DNA from: Pedobacter sp. Bi126
GTDB taxonomy: Bacteria > Bacteroidota > Bacteroidia > Sphingobacteriales > Sphingobacteriaceae
Length of the DNA: 64,000 bases
Assembly (NCBI RefSeq): GCF_918698245.1
Contig: NZ_CAKKMS010000004.1
Location: forward strand, 806,001-870,000
Reading direction: 5' to 3'
The notes beneath the pieces are model-generated. The model made no database searches and had not been told where the DNA came from. It saw only the letters and a program-made list of their open reading frames with translations. Made by a program: the position numbers and the translations under genes. Numbering within the stretch: position 1 is the first letter of the stretch; every line of letters starts with the position of its first letter. This document shows, in pieces, positions 25,578 through 34,262 of the stretch.

Positions 25578-27347
25578 ATGGCAGTTACAGGCGACGTATA
25601 CAACACTGGATTACTGAAACGTATTTTTCAATACGTAAAGCCTTACCGTGCCGTTTTTGTATGGTCGGTTATTTTAACCATTCTGCTTGCGGCCATTTCT
25701 CCGGTCCGTCCGTTTTTAATTAAGTATACACTCGATCATTATATTTTAACCGGAAATTATTCTGGCCTGGTGAATATGACCATGTTGATGATCTTTATGT
25801 TGATCTTACAAACTTTGATTCAATATAACCACACGCTTTTAACCAATACGTTAGGTCAATCGGTTATCCGCGATCTTCGGATCAATGTTTTTAACCACAT
25901 TACAAAACTCCGCCTAAAATTCTTCGATAAAACGCCTATCGGACAATTAATTACCAGAACTGTTTCCGATTTGGAAACTATTGCCGATATCTTTTCGGAA
26001 GGTTTAATCTCGATGATAGGCGATAGTTTGCAGGTGGTGGTGATTGTGTGCGTCATGTTATATACCGATTGGCAATTGAGTTTAGTGGTGCTTTTGCCCA
26101 TTCCATTGTTGATTATTGCTACCCGGAAATTCCAGAAAGCGATTAAAGTGGCTTTCCAGGAAATCAGGAATGAGGTTTCTAACCTGAATACTTTTTTGCA
26201 GGAACACATTACGGGTGTATCTATTGTGCAGTATTTTGCCAGGGAGAAACAGGAATACAGAAAATTTTACGCCATTAATAAGCGCTATCGTGATGCCAAT
26301 ATCCGTTCTAACTGGTATTACTCTATCTTTTTTCCTGTGGTGGAGTTAATCTCGGCCATGTCGCTGGGTTTGTTGGTGTGGTACGGCGCAAAAAGTATTC
26401 TTTCCAAACCGTTGGATGTAACGCCTGGAACCATCACACAGTTTATTATGTACCTGGGTATGGTATTTACACCGATCCGCCAGTTGGCCGATAAGTTTAA
26501 TACGCTGCAGATGGGAATGGTGGGTGCCGAACGTGTTTTTAAAGTTTTAGATACTGATGAAACTACGCCAAATATGGGGACGCAAAAGCCAGCCAAATTA
26601 GACGGGAATATTAAATTCGAAAAGGTTTGGTTTGCCTATAACGACGAAAACTACGTGCTGAAAGACCTTACATTCGAAGTGAAGGCTGGCGAAACTGTGG
26701 CCTTGGTAGGGGCAACAGGTGCTGGTAAATCTTCTACCATTAATATCCTGAACCGTTTTTACGAAGTGAAAAAGGGTGATATCACCGTAGATGACATTCA
26801 TATCGAAGATTTTGATCTGGATTACTTAAGGAGTAATATTGCTACTGTACTTCAGGATGTTTTCTTGTTTTCGGATACCATTTTAAACAACATTACACTA
26901 AATAACCCCCAAATTACCATCGAAGAAGTGGTGAATGCTGCCAAAAAAGTTGGTGCTCACGACTTTATAGAACGTTTACCGGGTGGCTATCAATATAATG
27001 TGATGGAAAGAGGTGCTACACTCTCAGCTGGTCAGGCCCAGTTGATTTCGTTTATCCGTGCCCTTGTGCATAATCCGGCTATTTTGGTTTTAGATGAAGC
27101 CACTTCATCAGTGGATACCGAAACAGAATTATTGATCCAGAAGGCTATTGATAACTTAATGGAAGGTCGTACCTCAATTGTAATTGCCCACCGTTTATCG
27201 ACCATTCAAAAGGCCGATCAGATTATTGTGCTCGATAAAGGTGAGATTAAAGAAAAAGGCACGCATCAACAGCTGTTAAAATTAAATGGCTACTATAAAA
27301 AGCTTTATGATCTGCAGTTCTCATCCAAAGGGATAGCTAAAGTTTAA
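25578..27347 (+). CDS. ABC exporter, fused membrane and ATPase domains (MsbA/multidrug type)
   Basis: 589 residues. Six hydrophobic segments in the first ~310 residues form the membrane domain, followed by an ATPase with Walker A GATGAGKSS, Walker B ILVLDEATSSVD, and HRLSTI as the switch histidine. The signature motif reads LSAGQ rather than LSGGQ. As a half-transporter it would act as a dimer in the inner membrane; lipid or drug export is the family norm but the cargo is not readable. The start follows an A-rich stretch (AATTAAAAAAAA). Confidence 0.92.
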   Translation: MAVTGDVYNTGLLKRIFQYVKPYRAVFVWSVILTILLAAISPVRPFLIKYTLDHYILTGNYSGLVNMTMLMIFMLILQTLIQYNHTLLTNTLGQSVIRDLRINVFNHITKLRLKFFDKTPIGQLITRTVSDLETIADIFSEGLISMIGDSLQVVVIVCVMLYTDWQLSLVVLLPIPLLIIATRKFQKAIKVAFQEIRNEVSNLNTFLQEHITGVSIVQYFAREKQEYRKFYAINKRYRDANIRSNWYYSIFFPVVELISAMSLGLLVWYGAKSILSKPLDVTPGTITQFIMYLGMVFTPIRQLADKFNTLQMGMVGAERVFKVLDTDETTPNMGTQKPAKLDGNIKFEKVWFAYNDENYVLKDLTFEVKAGETVALVGATGAGKSSTINILNRFYEVKKGDITVDDIHIEDFDLDYLRSNIATVLQDVFLFSDTILNNITLNNPQITIEEVVNAAKKVGAHDFIERLPGGYQYNVMERGATLSAGQAQLISFIRALVHNPAILVLDEATSSVDTETELLIQKAIDNLMEGRTSIVIAHRLSTIQKADQIIVLDKGEIKEKGTHQQLLKLNGYYKKLYDLQFSSKGIAKV

Positions 27348-27404
27348 ACTTATTTATTCTCAAGGATTTTCTTAATTTAACGGCTTCTTAAACCCAATAG
27401 GAAG

Positions 27405-28430
27405 ATGAAACGGTTAAAATTACTTGCCTTATTCTTGTTTTCGGCTTTAGCCTTGCAGGTTTCTGCACAGCAGAAAAAATATGTAATGGTGATTCACGGT
27501 GGTGCTGGTACTATTCTCAAAAAGAACATGAGTCCCGAAAAGGAGGCTGCTTATATCGCTGCCTTAACAAAAGCACTAAATGCAGGTTATGCAGAAATTA
27601 AAGCAGGTAAATCGAGCCTCGATGCCGTTGAAGCAACCATTCATGTTTTAGAAAATGATCCGCATTTTAATGCTGGCAAAGGTGCTGTTTTTACACATGA
27701 TGGCAGAAATGAGCTTGATGCCGCAATAATGGATGGAAAAACCTTAATGGCGGGATCTGTTGCTGGGGTAACTACCATAAAAAATCCAATTTCTGCAGCA
27801 CGGGCTGTGATGGAAAAATCGGAACATGTAATTATGGTTGGCGCAGGTGCCGATCAGTTTGCAAAAGAGGTCGGATTGAAAATCGTAGATCCTAAATATT
27901 TCTGGACTAAGGAACGTTGGGATGGCTTAAAACAGGCCATTAAAGAAGATTCTACCAAAGCGGTTTTAGATCATGGAAGTAAAAAATCGGAATTATTTGG
28001 AATTAAAAACCACGATTACAAATTCGGCACGGTGGGTTGTGTAGCTTTAGATCAGGCTGGAAACCTGGCAGCGGGAACCTCAACCGGTGGTATGACGAAC
28101 AAAAAATATGGACGTGTGGGCGATGCACCAATTATAGGGGCGGGTACCTACTGTAATAATGAAACAGCAGGTATTTCCTGTACTGGTTGGGGCGAGTTTT
28201 ATATCCGTAATGTGGTGGCCAAAACGATTTCCGATTTAATGGAATATAAGGGCTTATCTGTTGCAGAGGCATCGAAAATTGCTTTAGATAAAGTAGGTAA
28301 AATGGGGGGCGACGGTGGTTTAATTGCTTTGGATAAAAAAGGAAATATGACTATGCCATTTAATACCGAGGGAATGTATAGAGGCGCAATTACTGCCGAC
28401 GGGAAAATTGAGGTCAGTATTTATAAATAA
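27405..28430 (+). CDS. Exported isoaspartyl peptidase / L-asparaginase (Ntn hydrolase)
   Basis: 341 residues with a signal peptide ending at VSAQQ. VIHGGAGT at 29-36, the GKGAVFTHDG and ELDAAIMDG blocks, and GTVGCVALD with T209 as the predicted autocleavage site and nucleophile, then AGTSTGG, match the plant-type asparaginase/isoaspartyl dipeptidase family. The precursor should split into alpha and beta chains before T209. It degrades isoaspartyl peptides or asparagine in the periplasm. The next gene encodes a dicarboxylate symporter that could take up released aspartate, which is inference from order. Confidence 0.92.
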   Translation: MKRLKLLALFLFSALALQVSAQQKKYVMVIHGGAGTILKKNMSPEKEAAYIAALTKALNAGYAEIKAGKSSLDAVEATIHVLENDPHFNAGKGAVFTHDGRNELDAAIMDGKTLMAGSVAGVTTIKNPISAARAVMEKSEHVIMVGAGADQFAKEVGLKIVDPKYFWTKERWDGLKQAIKEDSTKAVLDHGSKKSELFGIKNHDYKFGTVGCVALDQAGNLAAGTSTGGMTNKKYGRVGDAPIIGAGTYCNNETAGISCTGWGEFYIRNVVAKTISDLMEYKGLSVAEASKIALDKVGKMGGDGGLIALDKKGNMTMPFNTEGMYRGAITADGKIEVSIYK

Positions 28431-28495
28431 AATTATTTTAAGCTTACTGTCTGTTCATTATTCAATAGCAAGCCAAAACACCTAAAAAAATAAAG

Positions 28496-29782
28496 ATGAC
28501 ATTTATAGAATTTATAAAAAAAGTATTCTCCAATTTAACCTTTCAGGTCATCCTTGCCATCATAATAGGAATTAATGTTGGGATTTTCTTCCCCGGTTTT
28601 GCGCCTACAGCTAAATTGATCAGTCAGGGTTTTATCAACCTGATTAGCATGTTAATTGCACCAATTATATTCTTTACTATTGTTTTAGGTATTGCTCACA
28701 TGGGCGATATGAAAAAAGTAGGTAGGGTGGGTGGCAAAGCATTGTTATATTTCGAAATTGTAAGCACAGTAGCTATTGCAATTGGTTTAGTGGTAGCGAA
28801 TGTTTTAAAGCCTGGTGCCGGAATGATAACTAAGGCTAGCGATGCTACAAAAATTGTTGGTTATGCCGAGCAGGCAAAAGATATGAACTGGGCAGAATTC
28901 TTTCTGCATATTATCCCGCATAATGTGATTGCCGCTTTTGCTGAGGGAAACATTTTACAGATTTTGCTATTTGCCATTCTTTTCGGTTATGGTTTGAATA
29001 AATTAGGAGGAGAGGGAACAAGCGTTTTAAATGCCTTCGATAAAATATCGAAAGTACTCTTCAAAATTATGAAGGTAATTATGCGTTTAGCGCCAATTGG
29101 GGCTTTCGGAGGAATGGCCTTCAGCATTGGTACGCATGGTTTGGAAAGTATAGTGGGTATGGCTAAACTAATGGGCTCAGTTTATTTAACCTGCATCCTG
29201 TTCATTTTTATTGTTTTAAATGGGATTTGCCGCTATTATAACTTTAGCTTGTGGGCTTACCTGAAGTATATCCGACAGGAAATTTTAATTGTACTGGGTA
29301 CTTCTTCTTCCGAATCGGCATTGCCAAGCATGATGCAGAAAATGGAAGCTATTGGGTGCGATAAATCGGTTGTTGGTTTGGTTATCCCTACCGGCTATTC
29401 TTTTAATCTTGATGGAACGGCAATTTACCTGGCCATGGCCGTAATATTTCTTTGTCAGGTTTTTCATGTCGATTTATCCTTGGGTCAGCAGATTACAGTT
29501 TTAGGCGTGCTTATGGTTACTTCTAAAGGTGCAGCTGGGGTAACGGGGAGCGGCTTTATCGTTTTGGTATCAACCTTAACCGCTTTGAAAATTATGCCGA
29601 TAGAACATATCTCCATATTAATTGGTGTAGACCGTTTTATGAGCGAAGCAAGGGCTATAACCAATGTAATCGGAAACGGCGTGGCCACCATAGTAATTGC
29701 TAAAAGTGAAAACCAGTTTGATGAGGCAAAGTATCAGAAAGCTATTCAGCCTGCAATGATAGAAAAAGCAGAGGAGGTGTAG
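28496..29782 (+). CDS. Dicarboxylate/amino acid:cation symporter (DAACS family)
   Basis: 428 residues with about eight hydrophobic segments. The re-entrant serine-rich loop GTSSSESALPSMM and the motif GYSFNLDGTAIYLAMAVIF are the substrate and cation sites of GltP/DctA-type transporters; VTSKGAAGVTGSGFIVL is the second hairpin. It imports glutamate, aspartate or C4-dicarboxylates with protons or sodium. It follows the isoaspartyl peptidase gene by 65 bp and may share its transcript. Confidence 0.92.
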   Translation: MTFIEFIKKVFSNLTFQVILAIIIGINVGIFFPGFAPTAKLISQGFINLISMLIAPIIFFTIVLGIAHMGDMKKVGRVGGKALLYFEIVSTVAIAIGLVVANVLKPGAGMITKASDATKIVGYAEQAKDMNWAEFFLHIIPHNVIAAFAEGNILQILLFAILFGYGLNKLGGEGTSVLNAFDKISKVLFKIMKVIMRLAPIGAFGGMAFSIGTHGLESIVGMAKLMGSVYLTCILFIFIVLNGICRYYNFSLWAYLKYIRQEILIVLGTSSSESALPSMMQKMEAIGCDKSVVGLVIPTGYSFNLDGTAIYLAMAVIFLCQVFHVDLSLGQQITVLGVLMVTSKGAAGVTGSGFIVLVSTLTALKIMPIEHISILIGVDRFMSEARAITNVIGNGVATIVIAKSENQFDEAKYQKAIQPAMIEKAEEV

Positions 29783-29783
29783 T

Positions 29784-29824
29784 TTGGAGTTTTCAGTTGT
29801 GAGTTTTCAGTTCTGGGTGCAGAT
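29784..29824. repeat. Word-like repeat tract, inverted relative to 34481-34524
   Basis: Reads GGAGTTTTCAGTTGTGAG followed by TTTTCAGTTCTGGGTGCAG. The reverse complement of 34481-34524 is nearly the same. It begins 2 bp after the symporter stop codon. Confidence 0.6.
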
Positions 29825-29940
29825 AATTTAGCCACGGAATCACGGAAAATTTCTTGTATTTATGCTATAGTAAATCTTTGTTTTTATAGCACATGCAAAA
29901 GCCTTCTACCCTCAGCCTTCATGCCTTCAACCTTTTTATG

Positions 29941-29948
29941 TACCTTTG
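29941..29948 (+). promoter_or_regulatory. TAnnTTTG element upstream of rlmF
   Basis: TACCTTTG matches the Bacteroidetes -7 consensus, 44 bp before the rlmF start codon. Confidence 0.45.
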
Positions 29949-29992
29949 TGTTAGAAACATGCACACAGCTTGTTTAATTAATCCATAGCACA

Positions 29993-31009
29993 TTGGCTCA
30001 AGAAGAACAAAATAACCGCAAGGAAAAAAGCGAGTTACACCCACGCAACAAACACCGTTCGCGTTACAATTTCAAACAACTTATAGCAACCTCAAAAGAA
30101 TTAAAACGTTTCGTTTTTAAAAACGAACACAATGATGATTCTATCGATTTTGCAGATCAAAGTGCCGTTAAAGCACTTAATAGGGCATTGTTGAAATATT
30201 TTTATAACATTTCACAATGGGACATTCCCCAGGATTTTCTTTGTCCGCCTATTCCGGGCCGGGCCGATTATATTCACTATGTTGCCGATCTATTGGGTTC
30301 AAGCAATAAAGGTAAAAACCCTAAAGGAGCCAATATTAATGTATTGGATATTGGTGTAGGTGCAAACTGTATTTACCCCATCATTGGTCACCAGGAATAT
30401 GGCTGGAGTTTCGTAGGTTCTGAGATCGATCCACTTTCGGTCGATTCGGCTAAGCGCATTATCGAAGCCAATAAGCCATTACAAGGGGCAGTGGAAATCC
30501 GTCAGCAATCTTCAAAAATGGGTATTTTTAGGGGTGTTGTAGGTGGTAAAGAAAGGTTCGATGCGGTGGTTTGTAATCCACCGTTTCATGCCTCTTTAAA
30601 AGAAGCTGAGCAAGGTACCCGTCAGAAATGGCGTAATCTGGGCGGAAATGAGAAGGAAGTAAAACATGTATTAAACTTTGGTGGTAACAAGGCCGAGCTT
30701 TGGTGCCCGGGTGGTGAACGTGCTTTTGTAGAGCAAATGATTATCCAGAGTGAGCAGATCAAAAACCAGGTTTTATGGTTTACCTCATTGGTATCAAAAA
30801 GTGCTAACTTAAAAAGCATCTACAGCGCATTGGTTAAAGCAAATGCTTTTGAGGTAACCACCGTTCAAATGAGCCAGGGACAAAAAATAAGCCGTTTCGT
30901 AGCATGGACTTTCCATGACGAAGCTGCACAGGCCGAATGGGTAAAAGCCTGGAAAACTGAGCCAAAACCAAAGGTAGAAAAGCCTAAGTCTGAAGCCGAA
31001 AATCTTTAG
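29993..31009 (+). CDS. rlmF: 23S rRNA (adenine(1618)-N6)-methyltransferase RlmF
   Basis: 338 residues. LHPRNKHRSRYNFKQL, DFADQSAVKALNRALLKYFY, WDIPQDFLCPPIPGRADYIHY and the SAM-binding LDIGVGANCIYPI are highly typical of RlmF, and the N6-adenine motif NPPFH is present at about 192-196. It methylates A1618 of 23S rRNA. A TTG start at 29993 is used because it gives the family-typical short N-terminus; no in-frame ATG is available. The acidic/lysine tail after about 320 is extra. Two similar terminators follow. Confidence 0.93.
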   Translation: MAQEEQNNRKEKSELHPRNKHRSRYNFKQLIATSKELKRFVFKNEHNDDSIDFADQSAVKALNRALLKYFYNISQWDIPQDFLCPPIPGRADYIHYVADLLGSSNKGKNPKGANINVLDIGVGANCIYPIIGHQEYGWSFVGSEIDPLSVDSAKRIIEANKPLQGAVEIRQQSSKMGIFRGVVGGKERFDAVVCNPPFHASLKEAEQGTRQKWRNLGGNEKEVKHVLNFGGNKAELWCPGGERAFVEQMIIQSEQIKNQVLWFTSLVSKSANLKSIYSALVKANAFEVTTVQMSQGQKISRFVAWTFHDEAAQAEWVKAWKTEPKPKVEKPKSEAENL

Positions 31010-31029
31010 TCTAATAAATAGTAAAACAT

Positions 31030-31066
31030 AGCCGGATCAATGATTAAAGTTGGTTCGGCTTTTCGT
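31030..31066 (+). terminator. First terminator-like hairpin after rlmF
   Basis: AGCCGGATCAA (31030-31040) pairs with two mismatches or wobbles to 31050-31060, followed by TTTTCG and a T run. Confidence 0.6.
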
Positions 31067-31118
31067 TTTTATCTTTTTTGGCAATTGTTTCCGGATCGAA
31101 ATTATTCTTTATCTGTTC

Positions 31119-31202
31119 GTCACCCTGTCCCCGAATGTTCGGGATCAGGGTCTATTTTGATTAGAATAGCATTTAAGATTCTGAAATAAATTCAGAATGA
31201 CG
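31119..31202. repeat. REP-like element with two hairpins
   Basis: Starts CGTCACCCTG and ends GAATGACG. Hairpin 1 pairs 31123-31135 with 31138-31150 at 11 of 13 positions. Hairpin 2 has perfect arms ATTCTGAA (31178-31185) and TTCAGAAT (31191-31198). It lies between two copies of a terminator-like sequence. Confidence 0.65.
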
Positions 31203-31224
31203 AATTACGAGAGATAAGTAAAGC

Positions 31225-31268
31225 AAAGCCGGATTAACGATTAAAGTTAGTCCGGCTTTTCGTTTTTA
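31225..31268 (+). terminator. Second, near-duplicate terminator-like hairpin
   Basis: 14-bp arms 31225-31238 and 31246-31259 with one mismatch, followed by TTTTCGTTTTTA. The sequence repeats 31024-31078, about 195 bp away. The rest of 31010-31423 holds no gene; near 31350 there is a CCACAGATTACAAGGATGC word tract. Confidence 0.65.
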
Positions 31269-31423
31269 GGATTATGATACCGGGAAAAGCCAAGCTACAT
31301 TCTGCGTTTGTCATCTAAAATCAGCGGGAATAAATACGTTTAAATGGTTCCCACAGATTACAAGGATGCTCGCAGATTTTGCAAAATAGAACCGTCAACC
31401 GAGAACTGTAAACTGCCTATTGA

Positions 31424-32113
31424 TTAACTGGTCCTGGCCTCGAAAATATACCCAGCCAAAGCAGTTACTACCATGGCCACCGTTCCCCAGAAACAGATCC
31501 GTAATACCCCTTTAATCATGTTAGAGCCTCCTGCTTTTGCTGCAATTGCACCTGATAAGGCCAAAAACACGATAGCAAAACCATATTGATAAAACACCAT
31601 CGATTTTATTGGAGCAAGAAAAGCAACTAAAAAAGGTAAAATACCACCGCTTATAAAGGAGGCTCCAGATGCAAAAGCCGCTTGAAGCGGTTTGGGTTGT
31701 GTAATTTCGTTAATACCCAGTTCATCTCTGGCATGTGTGCCTAAGGCATCTTTCTCGGTTAATTTTATGGCTACCTGCATGGCCAGATCTTCATCAAGCC
31801 CTTGTGTAACATATATCTTCGCGAGCTCTTTCAGCTCCAATTCGGGCATGGTTTCGAGTTCTATTTTCTCGCGTGCAAGATCTGCTTTTTCAATATCAGC
31901 CTGAGAACTTACTGAAACATATTCTCCAGCTGCCATGGATAATGCTCCGGCAACCAGTCCCGCTAATGCCGCCAATACAATCGGACTTCTGGTATCACTC
32001 GCCGCAGCAATACCAATAACTAAACTGGCTGTAGAAATAATGCCGTCGTTGGCACCAAGCACTGCCGCCCTTAGCCAGCCCGTTCTGTTGGTATAATGTT
32101 TTTCCAGTTCCAT
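31424..32113 (-). CDS. VIT1/CCC1-family membrane protein
   Basis: 229 residues. The N-terminal GWLRAAVLGANDGIISTASL and MAAGEYVSVSSQ are the core motifs of the VIT1/CCC1 family, which moves iron or manganese out of the cytosol or into stores. Five hydrophobic segments are visible, two before and three after a charged central region (about 75-130) rich in Glu and Lys that corresponds to the metal-binding domain. Inner membrane. Single gene on the minus strand; the substrate (iron or manganese) is inferred from the family. Confidence 0.9.
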   Translation of the reverse strand: MELEKHYTNRTGWLRAAVLGANDGIISTASLVIGIAAASDTRSPIVLAALAGLVAGALSMAAGEYVSVSSQADIEKADLAREKIELETMPELELKELAKIYVTQGLDEDLAMQVAIKLTEKDALGTHARDELGINEITQPKPLQAAFASGASFISGGILPFLVAFLAPIKSMVFYQYGFAIVFLALSGAIAAKAGGSNMIKGVLRICFWGTVAMVVTALAGYIFEARTS

Positions 32114-32227
32114 TGTTTGGTATCTGTTCTCTAATGTAGTGTATTAAAGTCCCCCTTTGAAGGGGGCTGGGGATGAAAAACTAATGCAACTCCCAAATCG
32201 TAGCATCTCGTAAAGAACCGAATATCA

Positions 32228-32656
32228 TCATTTCTTCTCGTAAACAATCATAATAGTCAAATCATTACCGGCATTTGGGGCAATACCATGCGAACTACCT
32301 GGGCGGGTTAAAATGGCATCACCAGGTTTAACCGCAAAAGTTTTTCCATTCATCTGCATGGTTCCGTTTCCGCTGAGTACGTAATAAATCTCATCTTCTT
32401 TTTGCAAATGGTATCCGATAGAGGAGCCCGATTTTAAAGTTCTTTTTCGGAATGCTGTTTTAAGGTTTTTGGCATCACTAAAAAAGTTAAAGCCGATGGT
32501 TTTACCCCCGCCGTTATGCGTACCAGGTTCCTCTTTGGCTACTTCAATATCGTTTTGGATGATGTATTTACTGGTATCGGTACTTTGTGCGTTGGCCTTA
32601 ACTGAAATAAAGGCTGCAACAAAAATGGTTGCGATTGGGATTAGTTTCTTGATCAT
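32228..32656 (-). CDS. Exported small cupin-domain protein
   Basis: 142 residues with a signal peptide ending at VKANAQ. A single cupin is seen: GSSIGYHLQKEDEIYYVLSGNG (cupin motif 1 with His and two Glu) and PGDAILTRPGSSHGI (motif 2 with His). A metal site is therefore likely. Such small secreted cupins may bind or isomerise sugars or act as dioxygenases; the function is not determinable. Monocistronic, with no hairpin found beyond the stop. Confidence 0.85.
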   Translation of the reverse strand: MIKKLIPIATIFVAAFISVKANAQSTDTSKYIIQNDIEVAKEEPGTHNGGGKTIGFNFFSDAKNLKTAFRKRTLKSGSSIGYHLQKEDEIYYVLSGNGTMQMNGKTFAVKPGDAILTRPGSSHGIAPNAGNDLTIMIVYEKK

Positions 32657-32757
32657 ATGCGTTTTATAATTGGCTTAAGTTTTGTCTGGATTTTTAGTCT
32701 TTCCGCTTTGGTCTTTAGTCTTTCCGCTCAAAAGGTAAATTTAGGCGTTTTGTATGG

Positions 32758-32917
32758 ATGTTGCCACAAGCACCAGCACTTTGTTACTAAACCCGATCAC
32801 AGTGGCTCTGGTTTTTACCAGAAGTAACGGAGAGCGGGAGTGCAACCCTCCAAAAGCGCTTAACTGCTCATTTCCCAATCCTAAATGTTGATATTTTAAT
32901 TTGAAAACGTATGGTTT
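32758..32917. repeat. 160-bp repeat, copy 1
   Basis: Aligns without gaps to 33023-33182 (offset 265) with nine differences by eye, about 94% identity. Contains a small hairpin TCTGGT-TTTT-ACCAGA. Lies between the cupin gene and sucD. Confidence 0.9.
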
Positions 32918-32936
32918 GCCGTTCTTAGGTGGGGTT

Positions 32937-33000
32937 CCGTCCTGCCATCCACTGTAGCTCCGATAGAAAAAATCGGAGGCTGCCGTTCCTGTCAGGTTTA
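32937..33000. repeat. Hairpin-bearing dispersed element, copy 1
   Basis: GTCCTGCCATCCACTGTAG, then CTCCGAT-loop-ATCGGAG, then GCTGCCGTTCCTGTCAGG. A reverse-oriented relative lies at 45027-45069 and a decayed one at 62785-62850. It sits between the two 160-bp copies. Confidence 0.7.
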
Positions 33001-33022
33001 TAATGAAAGGCTTGCTCCAGAC

Positions 33023-33182
33023 ATGTTGCCATAAGCACCAGCACTTTGTTACTAAACCCGATCACAGTGGCTCTGGTTTTTACCAGAAGTAACGGAGAGC
33101 GGGAGTGCAGCCCTCCAAAAGCACAGGACTGCTCATTTCCTAATCCTAAATGTTGATATTTTAATTTGAAAACGAACGGTTT
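33023..33182. repeat. 160-bp repeat, copy 2
   Basis: Second direct copy of 32758-32917. It ends about 100 bp before the sucD promoter. On the minus strand an ORF without an ATG start runs open through this copy and the hairpin element to 32925. Confidence 0.9.
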
Positions 33183-33280
33183 GTTTTTACTTCTGAATAA
33201 AGCCTATGATTGGCTACGGCGGCTATAAACCATTTCCTTACATTTTCCTGAAAAAACGGACTAAATAATATGGTTTTAGA

Positions 33281-33311
33281 TTTGAATTCCAGTTCAATAA
33301 TATTAGCTTTG
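33281..33311 (+). promoter_or_regulatory. Consensus Bacteroidetes promoter of sucD
   Basis: TTTG at 33281-33284, a 19-bp spacer, then TAGCTTTG at 33304-33311, an exact match to TTTG-N19-TAnnTTTG. The sucD start codon is 20 bp downstream. Confidence 0.85.
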
Positions 33312-33331
33312 CACAAAAAAAATATTGATAC

Positions 33332-34204
33332 ATGAGCGTTTTAGTAAATAAAGATTCTAAGGTTATCGTTCAGGGTTTTACCGGAAACGAAGGAACTTAC
33401 CACGCTGAGCAGATGCTGGCCTATGGTACAAACGTAGTTGGTGGTGTAACGCCTGGCAAAGGTGGGCAATTGCATTTAGATAAGCCTGTTTTTAATACTG
33501 TTAAAGATGCCGTTGATAAAACGGGTGCAAATGTATCTATCATTTTTGTGCCACCAGCTTTTGCTGCTGATGCAATTATGGAAGCTGCCGAAGGTGGTAT
33601 TAAAGTTATTGTTTGTATTACTGAAGGTATCCCAACTAAGGATATGATTCAGGTTAAAGAATATATTACTGACCGCGATGTTACACTTATCGGCCCTAAC
33701 TGCCCGGGTGTAATTACGGCTGACGAAGCTAAAATTGGTATCATGCCAGGTTTTATCTTCAAAAAAGGTCATGTAGGTGTGGTTTCTAAATCAGGAACTT
33801 TAACTTACGAAGCGGTAGATCAGGTTGTTAAAGCTGGTTTAGGTATTACAACGGCTATCGGTATTGGTGGTGACCCAATTATTGGAACACCTACTGTAGA
33901 AGCAGTTAAATTATTAATGAACGATCCTGAAACTCATGGTATCATCATGATTGGTGAAATTGGTGGTGGAATGGAAGCAGAAGCTGCCCGCTGGATCAAA
34001 GAACATGGTACTAAACCAGTTGTTGGTTTCATCGCTGGTCAAACTGCGCCTCCAGGACGTAGAATGGGCCACGCTGGTGCTATTGTTGGCGGTGCTGATG
34101 ATACTGCAGCTGCTAAAATGAAAATCATGCGCGAGTGTGGTATCCGTGTAGTAGAAAGTCCTGCTGAAATCGGTGCTGCAATGGCAGAAGAATTAGCAAA
34201 ATAA
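33332..34204 (+). CDS. sucD: Succinate-CoA ligase, alpha subunit SucD
   Basis: 290 residues, standard length. An N-terminal CoA-binding Rossmann domain (VIVQGFTGNEGTYHAEQM, GGVTPGKGG) is followed by the ligase domain; GRRMGHAGAIVGG near 242-254 carries the phosphohistidine H247. It catalyses the substrate-level phosphorylation step of the TCA cycle, succinyl-CoA to succinate. The beta-subunit gene sucC is not adjacent, so the two subunits are encoded apart. Strong promoter and a terminator on either side show a single-gene unit. Confidence 0.97.
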   Translation: MSVLVNKDSKVIVQGFTGNEGTYHAEQMLAYGTNVVGGVTPGKGGQLHLDKPVFNTVKDAVDKTGANVSIIFVPPAFAADAIMEAAEGGIKVIVCITEGIPTKDMIQVKEYITDRDVTLIGPNCPGVITADEAKIGIMPGFIFKKGHVGVVSKSGTLTYEAVDQVVKAGLGITTAIGIGGDPIIGTPTVEAVKLLMNDPETHGIIMIGEIGGGMEAEAARWIKEHGTKPVVGFIAGQTAPPGRRMGHAGAIVGGADDTAAAKMKIMRECGIRVVESPAEIGAAMAEELAK

Positions 34205-34226
34205 GATTTAAAAATCTCTTTATAGA

Positions 34227-34262
34227 AAAGCGTTTCGATTAGGTTCGGGACGCTTTTTTTGT
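34227..34262 (+). terminator. Terminator of sucD
   Basis: AAAGCGT (34227-34233) pairs with ACGCTTT (34250-34256), with more pairing inside, followed by seven or more Ts, 22 bp beyond the stop codon. Confidence 0.85.
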
